Below are positions 15,557 through 23,118 of a DNA stretch of 34,668 nucleotides, one piece after another (position 1 is the stretch's first letter; every line of letters begins with the position of its first letter). This stretch comes from Chloroflexota bacterium (lineage in GTDB: Bacteria > Chloroflexota > Anaerolineae > Aggregatilineales > Phototrophicaceae): assembly GCA_026706445.1 (NCBI GenBank), contig JAPOYT010000272.1, positions 1-34,668 on the forward strand. The letters run 5' to 3'. Below the pieces are notes generated by a model, which did not search any database, was not told the DNA's origin, and saw only the letters and a list, made by a program, of their open reading frames with translations. Made by a program: the position numbers and the translations under genes.

Positions 15557-16371
15557 GTTGTCCTCTCGCGACCAGCTTCGTTACTCGCGACCATTATGCC
15601 GCGCGCCGCATCCGCCACACCCGCCGGCGACAGACCGTCGACATCAATATGATGATAGTTGGCACAACCGCGCCCGTCGGCAAAGGGGTCGAACCCATAA
15701 TTGACCGACTCGGCTTGGACGATGGCAAGCGCTTCCCCCGTGATCTCGCCCGCTTTGAAGAGCGCAAGCGCTTCCCGCTGCAATCCGCTTGGCAAGAACG
15801 AAATATCCGCGCTGCCGCCCGCTCGGTCAAACTCGTCTCGCCGTCCGCTCAATCGGCGCAGGCGCGTCAAGGGGTTCAGCGACAGCTCGACAATTTGCCA
15901 GCGCGGGAAATGCCGCAGCGCGTATCGAATCTCGTTTTCACCGCGGATGCCCTCACTGAGCAAAACCTGGTGGCGGTCATCAGCGAGGTAGAGCCAGGAG
16001 AAAGCCGCCGCCATCCCGCCCGGCACATGCTCGGCGAATTTGCCGGTATAAGCAAAGCGCAGCCTGCGGTCCGGCGCCGGAACAATCGGCTCGCCCGCCA
16101 GCGTCTGCGCGGTCGGGATCGCGATCCAATCGGCGATTTCGCGCCGCGACGGGATTACACTTGCGCTGCCGCCGCTCATGCGCCCACGCAGCAGTTTCAA
16201 GGTCGTCGACTTGCCCGTGCCCGTCAACGCGACCAGCATCAGCAGCGCCTGATCGCCGAGCGGACGAAATCCCGCGCGCGGCAAGAGGCTCGTCAAGGGG
16301 TACTTCTCCGCCAATGGGATGTCCAGCCTTGGGTAAACCTCCCGCAGGTAATACTCGCGCCAATCCATCAT
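15544..16371 (-). CDS. P-loop NTPase/kinase-like protein of unknown substrate
   Basis: This protein of 275 residues has a Walker A motif ALTGTGKSTT near residue 50 and otherwise kinase-like features: LAGEPIVPAPDRRLRF, SEGIRGENEIRYAL, and a C-terminal HIDVDGLSPAGVADAARGIM that resembles the end of several nucleotide or sugar kinases. No ABC signature is present, so it is not a transporter ATPase. It heads an operon with the epimerase-like gene (13-base overlap), which suggests a phosphorylation step or regulation linked to that substrate. The start MMDWREYYL at 16371 may be the second ATG. Confidence 0.6.
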   Translation of the reverse strand: MMDWREYYLREVYPRLDIPLAEKYPLTSLLPRAGFRPLGDQALLMLVALTGTGKSTTLKLLRGRMSGGSASVIPSRREIADWIAIPTAQTLAGEPIVPAPDRRLRFAYTGKFAEHVPGGMAAAFSWLYLADDRHQVLLSEGIRGENEIRYALRHFPRWQIVELSLNPLTRLRRLSGRRDEFDRAGGSADISFLPSGLQREALALFKAGEITGEALAIVQAESVNYGFDPFADGRGCANYHHIDVDGLSPAGVADAARGIMVASNEAGRERTTCQR

Positions 16372-16538
16372 GCCATCACCGTTTTCCTAAATCGCAACCA
16401 TCTTACTCGCATCGGAGGGCGCAACAAGTCCTACCCCTACGAATACGCCATCGGATCGAGCATTAGGGCGAGACAAGGGGCGCGTTGACACTGCCCGTCT
16501 CTCGCCTCTACAATTTCCGCTCTGGGTGACCACCTTAG

Positions 16539-16576
16539 GACCAGTTGACGCTATGGACTGGTCATAGGGGTATAAT
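16539..16576 (+). promoter_or_regulatory. Promoter and palindromic operator upstream of the CE7 esterase operon
   Basis: TTGACG (16545-16550) and TATAAT (16571-16576) are separated by 20 bases, longer than ideal. A perfect inverted repeat GACCAGT-N11-ACTGGTC (16539-16563) covers the -35 region. The long spacer plus a palindrome resembles MerR-type or repressor-controlled promoters. No regulator is adjacent. Confidence 0.45.
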
Positions 16577-16615
16577 TGAGCCATCAATAAGCAGCCCAGC
16601 GGAAGGAGAGGCGCC

Positions 16616-17587
16616 ATGCCCCTGTTTGACATGCCTTTGGAAGAATTGCGCGAATACAAACCAGCCCGCGCTGAACCGAGCGATTTCGACCAATTCTGGG
16701 CTGCAACCTTGGCCGAGGCGCGCGCGCATGACCTTGATGCCGTCTTTGAGCCGACCGATTTCGGCTTGGCGACCCTTGATGTCTACGATGTGACCTTCTC
16801 CGGCTTCAATGGCGACCGCATCAAAGGCTGGTATATGCGTCCGCGCGCGAGCGAAGGTCCGCTGCCGGCATTGGTCGAATATATCGGTTATGGCGGCGGA
16901 CGCGGCTATCCCCATGAATGGCTGGCATTCCCAGCGGCCGGCTTCGCTTATCTGGTGATGGACACGCGCGGCCAAGGCAGCGTCTGGAGCCGCGGCGATA
17001 CGCCCGATATCGGGAGCGGCGCCAACCCGGCGGCGCCTGGCTTCATGACACAAGGCATCCTCAATCGCGACAGCTATTATTATCGCCGTCTCTACACCGA
17101 TGCCGTTCGCGCGGTCGAGGCGATCAGGGAGCGCGCCGAGGTCGATGCGACGCGGATTGCGGTCACCGGCAGCAGCCAGGGCGGCGGCTTGTCGATTGCG
17201 GTCGCCGGTTTGCTGCCCGAGGTCAAAGTTTGCCTGGCTGATGTGCCATTCCTTTCGCACTTTCGCCGCGCCATCGATATCACGCCCCGCGACCCCTACC
17301 CGGAGATCGCGCGCTACCTCCAAATACACCGTGACAAGATCGACGCCGTTTTCCAGACGCTCAGTTATTTCGATGGCATGAATTTCGCCGCCCGCATGAA
17401 GGCGCGCGCGCTCTTCTCAGTCGGCATCATGGACACCATTTGCCCGCCATCGACCGTCTACGCATCCTATAACCACGTGACAAGCGAGAAAGAGATCAGA
17501 GAATACTACTTCAACGATCACGAAGGCGGCGGCGTTCAACATATAGCCGAGAAGATCCGCTATCTGCGAAAGCGCTGGCTGGCATGA
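16616..17587 (+). CDS. Acetyl xylan esterase / cephalosporin-C deacetylase family (CE7) hydrolase
   Basis: This alpha/beta hydrolase of 323 residues probably removes acetyl groups from sugars or similar small esters in the cytoplasm. The N terminus MPLFDMPLEELREYKP and the motifs FSGFNGDRIKGWYMRP, YGGGRGYPHEW and DTRGQGS are those of the CE7 family. The nucleophile serine is in TGSSQGGGLS (~residue 186), the aspartate in MDTICPPSTVYASYNH and the histidine in NDHEGGG. No signal peptide is present. The ATG has a strong AAGGAG site. The stop overlaps the next gene's ATG, so it is coupled to the MBL-fold hydrolase. Confidence 0.9.
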   Translation: MPLFDMPLEELREYKPARAEPSDFDQFWAATLAEARAHDLDAVFEPTDFGLATLDVYDVTFSGFNGDRIKGWYMRPRASEGPLPALVEYIGYGGGRGYPHEWLAFPAAGFAYLVMDTRGQGSVWSRGDTPDIGSGANPAAPGFMTQGILNRDSYYYRRLYTDAVRAVEAIRERAEVDATRIAVTGSSQGGGLSIAVAGLLPEVKVCLADVPFLSHFRRAIDITPRDPYPEIARYLQIHRDKIDAVFQTLSYFDGMNFAARMKARALFSVGIMDTICPPSTVYASYNHVTSEKEIREYYFNDHEGGGVQHIAEKIRYLRKRWLA

Positions 17588-18420
17588 GCCGGGCGCAGGT
17601 CGTCATCCTCGGCAGCGGCACGCCGAATGCCGAAGCCGATCGCGTCAGCGCCGGCGTGGCGGTCGCTGTCGATGATCAGCCTTATCTCTTCGATTGCGGC
17701 CATGGCGTCGTCCAGCGCGTTGTGCAAGCGCATAAGTCGGGCAAAATCGCCTGGGACACGACCGCGCTGACACGTCTATTCGTCACCCACCTGCACGCCG
17801 ATCACAGCGTCGGCTTGCCCGATCTGCTTTTCACGCCCTGGATTCACGGACGTGAAGAAGCCCTCCTCGCCGTCGGTCCGCCCGGGTTCAAGCGCATGGC
17901 GCGGCACATTCTCTTGGCTTATGAGGAGAATATCCGCGAGCACCGCGCCGCCCACCCCAGCAGCGAGCAGGGCTACAAGATCGATGCGCGCGAGATACAG
18001 GACGGGCTCTGCTACCAGGATGAGCGCATTGAAGCGCACAGCCTGCCCGCCGATCATGGCGGTCTCGCCGCATTCAGCTATAAGGTCGTCACGCCCGTCG
18101 GAACTGTCGTCATCTCGGGCGATACCAAACCGGTGGCCGCTTTCGCCGACTGGGCGCGCGGCTGCGATATTTTGATCCACGAAGTTTATTCCTCAGCGCA
18201 ATTCGCGAACCTTCCGCGGGATTGGCAGCGTTATCATTCACGCGTTCATACGTCCGCCGCCGAACTCGCCGCCCTGGCGCAAGTAATACGCCCCCGTTTG
18301 CTCCTGCTTTATCATCAGCTCTTCTGGGGGCTTAGGCCCGACGAACTGGTCGCCGAGGTTGCGGACGGCTATGACGGGCGCGTCGTCAGCGCAAATGACC
18401 TGGATGTTTTCGATCTGTAG
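17584..18420 (+). CDS. MBL-fold metallo-hydrolase (RNase Z/arylsulfatase-like)
   Basis: This metal-dependent hydrolase of 278 residues starts VVILGSGTPN, like RNase Z and AtsA-type enzymes. Zinc ligands are in THLHADHSVGLPDL (~residues 62-75), H in LPADHGG, D in VISGDTKP and the late histidine in LYHQLFWG. The RNase Z exosite arm is not evident, so a small-molecule ester or sulfate hydrolase is more likely than tRNA processing. It overlaps the upstream esterase by four bases (ATGA) and is followed 24 bases later by a nitroreductase-family gene, forming a three-gene operon. Confidence 0.82.
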   Translation: MSRAQVVILGSGTPNAEADRVSAGVAVAVDDQPYLFDCGHGVVQRVVQAHKSGKIAWDTTALTRLFVTHLHADHSVGLPDLLFTPWIHGREEALLAVGPPGFKRMARHILLAYEENIREHRAAHPSSEQGYKIDAREIQDGLCYQDERIEAHSLPADHGGLAAFSYKVVTPVGTVVISGDTKPVAAFADWARGCDILIHEVYSSAQFANLPRDWQRYHSRVHTSAAELAALAQVIRPRLLLLYHQLFWGLRPDELVAEVADGYDGRVVSANDLDVFDL

Positions 18421-18444
18421 CAACACGCAAGAGAGGCGGCGCCG

Positions 18445-19128
18445 ATGCCAAGCAATCCCGTTTTCGAGCCACTGAACTTTGCGCGTCTCGGCGAGACCGA
18501 GCAAAGCCGGCGCTCCGAGGAATTCGCCGGGCGCATGCTCAGGCGGCGCAGCGTCCGCCATTTCTCACGCGAGCCCGTGCCGATCGGCTTGATTGAGAAT
18601 GCCATCCGCGTCGCCGGTTCCGCCCCATCGGGCGCCAACCAGCAGCCCTGGACCTTCGTCATCGTCAGCGACGCGGGCTTGAAACGGAAGATTCGCATCG
18701 CTGCTGAAGCCGAAGAGAAGGAGAGCTACCAGCGGCGTATGAGCCAGGAGTGGCTGGACGCGCTGACGCCGCTTGGCACCGATTGGCGCAAACCCCATAT
18801 CGAGGACGCGCCCTACGTCATCGTTGTTTTCCGCCAGGCTTACGGCCTCCGGCTCGATGCCAACACCGGCGAAGAAAGGCGCTATCGACATTATTACAGC
18901 GAGGAGTCTGTCGGCATCGCTGTCGGCTTCTTGCTCGCTGCCCTGCATATCTCGGGCTTGGCCGCCTTAACGCACACGCCCAGCCCGATGAAGTTCCTGA
19001 GCGAGATACTCGACCGACCCGCCAACGAACGCGCCTTCGTCTTAATTCCCGTGGGCTATCCCGCTGCTGAGGCCGAGGCGCCCGCCATTCGCAAGAAACC
19101 GCTGGAAGACATCATGGTCCGGCGCTGA
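18445..19128 (+). CDS. Nitroreductase-family FMN enzyme, iodotyrosine deiodinase-like
   Basis: This protein of 227 residues belongs to the FMN-dependent nitroreductase fold and is most like iodotyrosine deiodinase, which removes halogen reductively from halotyrosines. FMN-binding motifs are RRRSVRHFS (33-41) and APSGANQQPWTF (60-71), with LTHTPSP near 191. The residues that close over the zwitterion of halotyrosine in the human enzyme (E157, Y161, K182) appear as E91, Y95 and K116 with identical spacing (4 and 21). Flanking blocks YQRRMSQEW, RYRHYYSEESVGIA and VLIPVGYPAAEAE also match. The physiological substrate in this bacterium is unknown. It is last in the esterase/MBL operon, followed by a terminator. 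Confidence 0.88.
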   Translation: MPSNPVFEPLNFARLGETEQSRRSEEFAGRMLRRRSVRHFSREPVPIGLIENAIRVAGSAPSGANQQPWTFVIVSDAGLKRKIRIAAEAEEKESYQRRMSQEWLDALTPLGTDWRKPHIEDAPYVIVVFRQAYGLRLDANTGEERRYRHYYSEESVGIAVGFLLAALHISGLAALTHTPSPMKFLSEILDRPANERAFVLIPVGYPAAEAEAPAIRKKPLEDIMVRR

Positions 19129-19158
19129 TTACGGCTGATTGGAGTGCATGACATGAGC

Positions 19159-19360
19159 GGGCGAGCCACCGTCTCGCCCCTGTTTACGATGCGAGCGGCA
19201 AACCCCCACCCCCGAAGGTCTATGTCTACGTGACCCGGCCCCTTCTCGCCATCTCTATGGCGAGCATCCCATAAAGAGGAAGGGGCTTTTTCATACGCAG
19301 ATCCGGTGTTGTAGCTCCCCTTCCCTCTCTGTGGGGGAAGGGGCTGGGGGATGGGGGGGT
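19159..19360 (+). repeat. Dispersed hairpin repeat, copy 1
   Basis: This gene-free stretch contains GGGCGA...TCGCCC, GCGAGCGGCAAACCCC (19191-19206), a GAAGGTC...GTCTACG segment, the CTCGCCAT/ATGGCGAG stem, and a second hairpin of CCCCTTCC/GGGAAGGGG type (~19317-19345). The same blocks recur in other arrangements at 26488-26712 and 34127-34262. Confidence 0.7.
19238..19291 (+). terminator. Rho-independent-type terminator after the deiodinase-like gene
   Basis: An outer stem GCCCCTT/AAGGGGC (19238-19244 with 19280-19286) is followed by five T residues. Inside it an 8-bp stem CTCGCCAT/ATGGCGAG (19245-19252 with 19257-19264) closes a CTCT loop. The inner hairpin is part of the dispersed repeat family described below. 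Confidence 0.6.
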
Positions 19361-19372
19361 TGAGATTCCCTC

Positions 19373-20083
19373 CTAAAACTTTGTCCCATACGCGGGGATC
19401 AGCGCGCCTTGGATGACGGCGCCCTCGTCGGAACAGAGGAAGGCAATCACGCGGCCCAGCTGCTCCGGCGTCACACCGGAATGCGGATCTTCGGCATATT
19501 GCTCGGCACTGGCAATCGCAGATGGCAAGACGGCGTTTGCGCGAATCCCGCGCCGCTTGTACTCTTCCGACAGGCTCTCGGTCAAGCGCAGCGCCGCCGC
19601 CTTGGACGCCGCGTAAGCCGCGTCATTGCCGCTCGAGCGCAAGCCGGGCCGCGCGCCGATATTGACAATCGCCCCGCCCCCGCCCTCGAGCATCGCCGGA
19701 ATCACCGCCCGGCACATCAAGAATGTGATGGTCGAATTCAGCCGAATCATCGTCTCCCAGGTGTCGACTGTCATTTCATGCACCGGCGCCCCCGCGTCCC
19801 AACCGCCGACGATATTGACCAAGATGTCGATCCGCCCCCACTCCGCCAGCACGCGGGCGACCAGGTCGTCAACCACCGCCGGCTGCGAGAGATCGGTGCT
19901 TTGCAAGCAGAGATGATCGGGGTCGTCTCGCAGGTCCGGCATGCGCTCATAAAGACGATCATCGCCGCAGGTCAACGCCAGCTTCGCGCCGCCCGCTCGG
20001 AATACGGGGATCACGCCCGACGCCAGCAAACCAGACGCGCCCGTGATAATCGCCACTTGTCCGCTGAATTGAGTCATTGGCAT
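19373..20083 (-). CDS. Short-chain dehydrogenase/reductase (SDR) family protein
   Basis: This 236-residue Rossmann-fold oxidoreductase has a dinucleotide motif ITGASGLLASGV (degenerate: the usual last glycine is alanine), NIVGG after the fourth strand, and YAASK with the catalytic tyrosine and lysine. The residue 13 positions before the tyrosine, normally serine, is alanine (NIGARPG). That substitution is known in a subgroup related to dihydropteridine-reductase-like SDRs, so it may not mean loss of function. The substrate is unknown. The ATG at 20083 has CGGAG upstream; a second in-frame ATG follows two codons later. It stands alone next to the BstYI-like R-M genes. Confidence 0.82.
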   Translation of the reverse strand: MPMTQFSGQVAIITGASGLLASGVIPVFRAGGAKLALTCGDDRLYERMPDLRDDPDHLCLQSTDLSQPAVVDDLVARVLAEWGRIDILVNIVGGWDAGAPVHEMTVDTWETMIRLNSTITFLMCRAVIPAMLEGGGGAIVNIGARPGLRSSGNDAAYAASKAAALRLTESLSEEYKRRGIRANAVLPSAIASAEQYAEDPHSGVTPEQLGRVIAFLCSDEGAVIQGALIPAYGTKF

Positions 20084-20166
20084 AGCTCCGTCAACGTTTT
20101 CATGTAACCCAAAGATACCATACTACCGCTTCAATTCTCACAAGATTGGCGGATTCGAGTCAAGCG

Positions 20167-20191
20167 CAAACGTTTGTTCGCATTTGCAAAT
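20167..20191. promoter_or_regulatory. Pair of perfect palindromes upstream of the BstYI-like methyltransferase
   Basis: CAAACGTTTG (20167-20176) and ATTTGCAAAT (20182-20191) are both perfect 10-bp palindromes, spaced one and a half helical turns apart centre to centre and ~50 bases before the methyltransferase start. They could be operator sites that time R-M expression, but no controller (C) gene is seen. Confidence 0.35.
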
Positions 20192-20236
20192 CGGTTGCGT
20201 AACGAGTAAATTATAGGCATCTCGACTGACGAGGGT

Positions 20237-21226
20237 ATGATGAACGAACGCGACCAATTGGTCGAGCCGGACACTTTGGAAACCATCACTGCGTCCCTAC
20301 CCGATCGCCAGCGACCACTATTCGAAACTCAATTAGACGGCGACGAAGAACCGCGCCAACAGTGGCTTGGCTTGCGCCAAGATTCAGACAGTTCCCGCAA
20401 CGACGCTGTCCTCGAATGCCGTGACAACCTAGAGTTTTTGCGAGAGCAGCCGAACAATAAATTCAAGCTTGTCGTTACTTCGCCGCCCTATAATATCGGC
20501 AAGAGCTATGAATCGCGCTCGCCGATGGATCAATACTTGGCAGACCAGGAAGAGGTTATCCGCGAATGCGTTCGGGTATTGCATCCAAAAGGCTCGATCT
20601 GCTGGCAAGTGGGCAATTTCACGGACAAAGGAGAGATCTTGCCCTTGGATTGTTTGCTCTTCCCGATATTTCGCGGGTTCGGCTTGAAGCTCCGCAATCG
20701 TATCATTTGGCATTTCGGTCACGGCTTGCACTCAAGTAAGCGGCTATCAGGTCGCTACGAGACCATCAATTGGTGGACCAAAGGTGATGACTATACCTGG
20801 CATTTGGATCCGATCCGCGTGCCGTCGAAATATCCCGGCAAACGACACTTCAAAGGACCGCGCAAGGGAGAATTGTCTGGTAATCCAAAGGGAAAGAACC
20901 CAAGCGATGTTTGGGAATTTCCAAACGTCAAGAACAACCATCCGGAGAAAACCAATCATCCCTGCCAGTTTCCGGTAGAACTGGTTGAGCGCCTGGTGCT
21001 ATCGATGACTGATGAAAACGACGATGTGCTGGATCCCTACGTCGGCGTCGGCTCTTCTGTCATCGCCGCGATAATGCACAATCGCAACGGCTACGGCTGT
21101 GACATAGTCGAAGAATACATCTCGATCGCCCGCCAGCGAGTCCGTGACTTGCAGGGGGGCCGCCTCAAAACGCGACCGATGGGCAAACCCGTCTACGACC
21201 CAATGCTGCCCAATGGCGGACATTGA
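20237..21226 (+). CDS. Type II DNA methyltransferase (beta-class, probably N4-cytosine) of a BglII/BstYI-type system
   Basis: This 329-residue enzyme methylates an exocyclic amino group in DNA using S-adenosylmethionine. The catalytic motif IV TSPPYNIGKSYE lies near residues 81-92 and precedes motif I (DPYVGVGSSVIAA, ~267-279), the beta-class order. SPPY fits an N4-cytosine enzyme, but adenine cannot be ruled out. The N-terminal ~55 residues are acidic and outside the catalytic core. The stop overlaps the next start by one base (TGATG); that gene is a BstYI-like endonuclease, so the expected target is RGATCY. Start at 20237 or the adjacent ATG at 20240. Confidence 0.88.
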   Translation: MMNERDQLVEPDTLETITASLPDRQRPLFETQLDGDEEPRQQWLGLRQDSDSSRNDAVLECRDNLEFLREQPNNKFKLVVTSPPYNIGKSYESRSPMDQYLADQEEVIRECVRVLHPKGSICWQVGNFTDKGEILPLDCLLFPIFRGFGLKLRNRIIWHFGHGLHSSKRLSGRYETINWWTKGDDYTWHLDPIRVPSKYPGKRHFKGPRKGELSGNPKGKNPSDVWEFPNVKNNHPEKTNHPCQFPVELVERLVLSMTDENDDVLDPYVGVGSSVIAAIMHNRNGYGCDIVEEYISIARQRVRDLQGGRLKTRPMGKPVYDPMLPNGGH

Positions 21227-21837
21227 TGCGGATCGCAGCACAATACTCCCACCTCAACGGCTTGGAATACATGCTCGTTCACCACAACGACTTGTGGGAA
21301 GAGATTCAGTTGGTCATTGCCAATGTTGATGCCGAAGCCTGCAAGACAAAGGAGTCCAAAGAAAAGACAATGCCGGGCAGGATGCTGTATTCGCCCAAAG
21401 ACATGAACGATGAGTTCAAGCTCAGCTTTGAGAGCTTAGGATGGAAGCAGCGGAGGCAGACCTTTTACGTAACAGACGACGAACGTCTAATGCGAAGCAT
21501 TTACAGCCGGCCAGATGATGTTCAGAAACGCGAAATCGAAGCGGCCGGTCGTGAGCCAATTATGTCCTACAATCAGACCGACTTTGTCAAGAACCGGCTT
21601 GCCGTCGAGGTGCAGTTCGGCAAGTATTCTTTTGTAGCGCACGACTTATTTGTGAAACATCTCAGTTTCTTCGTCGCCGATATCATCGACGTCGGTATAG
21701 AAATCCTGCCGATGAAGCAAATGGAGCGAGATATGTCGTCTGGCGTTCCGTATTACGAACGGGATCTTGTCAACGTAATTCGACAGGGTCGCGGTGTTCC
21801 TGCCGTTCCCCTGATCTTGCTTGGCGTCGTTCCCTAG
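21226..21837 (+). CDS. BglII/BstYI-family type II restriction endonuclease
   Basis: This 203-residue endonuclease is strikingly close to BstYI throughout: MRIAAQYSHLNGLEY, DAEACKTKESKEKT, SYNQTDFVK, AVEVQFGKYSFVAHDLFVKH, DVGIEILPMK and NVIRQGRGVPAVPL. The catalytic residues of the family fall at D119, E128 and Q130 with the D-x8-E-x-Q spacing. It should cut unmethylated RGATCY as a dimer; that specificity is inferred from similarity. The ATG at 21226 overlaps the methyltransferase stop and is preferred over the TTG one codon upstream. No frame break is visible, so the system looks intact. Confidence 0.93.
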   Translation: MRIAAQYSHLNGLEYMLVHHNDLWEEIQLVIANVDAEACKTKESKEKTMPGRMLYSPKDMNDEFKLSFESLGWKQRRQTFYVTDDERLMRSIYSRPDDVQKREIEAAGREPIMSYNQTDFVKNRLAVEVQFGKYSFVAHDLFVKHLSFFVADIIDVGIEILPMKQMERDMSSGVPYYERDLVNVIRQGRGVPAVPLILLGVVP

Positions 21838-21897
21838 CCCGAGACACTATCAACTTATAGGACTTGTAAACGTCCGCATTTGACGAGGCAACCGCCA

Positions 21898-23118
21898 ATG
21901 ACCCAATACGATTACCTGCTCAAAGGCGGCCGCGTCATCGACCCGGCCAACAACATCGACGCGCCGATGGACCTGGCGATTAAACGAGATCGGATCGCCG
22001 CCGTCGCGCCCGTCATCCCCTCGGCGCAGGCGGCGCAAACGATCGATGTGTCGGGCTTGCTCGTCACACCCGGGCTGATTGACATCCATGTGCATGTCTA
22101 CCACACGCGCGAGCCGGAGACGCTAAGCGTCATCGCCGATCATCACACTTTCCGCTCCGGCGTCACCACCGTCGTCGATACCGGCACCGCTGGCGCCAAG
22201 CACTTTCTTCATTTCAAGCGCACCGTCATCGACCGCTGGAAGACGCGCATCTTCGCTTTCATCAATATCGTCAAATCGGGCATGAGCGGTCCCTTCGAGC
22301 AGGACGTCAGCGAGATGGATCCGGCGCTTGCCGCTTCTATCGCGCTTGCTTACCCCGAAGACTGCGTCGGCATCAAGACCGCCCATTACTGGGTCAGCCA
22401 ACCCTTTGACAAGGCGCATCCGCCCTGGGCCGCGGTCGATCGCGCGCTGGAAGCCTCCGAGATCTGTGGAAAGCCGCTGATGGTTGATTTTTGGCATCGC
22501 GAGGGAAGAACTTATCAGGAGCTGCTGGGTAAGATGAAGCCGGGCGACATTCACACACACGTCTACGCCCAGCAATTCCCGATTCTGGACGCCGACAACA
22601 AACCAGCCGACTTCATGTTTGAAGCGCGTGAACGCGGCGTAATCTTTGACCTCGGGCATGGCGCCGGCAGCTTCTGGTTCCGCCAGGCGATCCCCGCCTA
22701 CGAGGGCGGCTTCGCTCCCGATTCGATCAGCACCGATCTGCACATTGGCAATGTCAACGGCGTGGTTCACGATATGCTCAATACAATGTCCAAGCTGCTT
22801 TGCATGGGCATGCCGCTGGGCGAAGTCATCTATCGCTCCACCGTCACGCCGGCGCAGGAAATCGGACACCCCGAGCTGGGCGCGCTGAGCATCGGCGCCG
22901 AAGCCGATATCGCTGTGCTGCGGCAGGAAAGGGGCGAATTCGGCTTTGTTGATTGTGGTTACGCGCGCATGAATGGCGATCGCAAGCTGAGCTGTGAAAT
23001 GACGATCCGCGCCGGCGAAATCGTTTACGACCTCAACGGCCGCTCAAGGCCGCCTTGGGAAGAGGCGCCGCCGGACTATTGGCGGATCCGCTACCCGACA
23101 GGAGCTATTGAACCATGA
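21898..23118 (+). CDS. Amidohydrolase/deacetylase-family metallohydrolase
   Basis: This protein of 406 residues belongs to the amidohydrolase superfamily and hydrolyses C-N bonds (N-acyl or cyclic amide). Motifs: the N-terminal beta-sandwich YDYLLKGGRVIDP, metal ligands in LIDIHVHVY (~residue 65), H in THVYAQ and H in DLGHGAGSFWF, a conserved lysine in VGIKTAHY, and the late aspartate in ISTDLHIGN. The frame opens earlier, but the ATG at 21898 follows a GAGG site. It overlaps the following SelA-like gene by four bases. In other bacteria similar pairs act on N-acetylated or aminated acids, but the exact substrate is not readable here. Confidence 0.85.
   Translation: MTQYDYLLKGGRVIDPANNIDAPMDLAIKRDRIAAVAPVIPSAQAAQTIDVSGLLVTPGLIDIHVHVYHTREPETLSVIADHHTFRSGVTTVVDTGTAGAKHFLHFKRTVIDRWKTRIFAFINIVKSGMSGPFEQDVSEMDPALAASIALAYPEDCVGIKTAHYWVSQPFDKAHPPWAAVDRALEASEICGKPLMVDFWHREGRTYQELLGKMKPGDIHTHVYAQQFPILDADNKPADFMFEARERGVIFDLGHGAGSFWFRQAIPAYEGGFAPDSISTDLHIGNVNGVVHDMLNTMSKLLCMGMPLGEVIYRSTVTPAQEIGHPELGALSIGAEADIAVLRQERGEFGFVDCGYARMNGDRKLSCEMTIRAGEIVYDLNGRSRPPWEEAPPDYWRIRYPTGAIEP

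Noticed and set aside
20213-21887. Similar TTATAGG...TGACGAGG words on both sides of the BstYI-like genes, possible insertion scars
   Set aside because: The matches are 7-8 bases with different spacing and include ribosome-site sequence; too weak to call a target duplication.
22123-22869. Minus-strand 248-aa frame opposite the amidohydrolase
   Set aside because: No family features; the plus frame has conserved metal-binding motifs.
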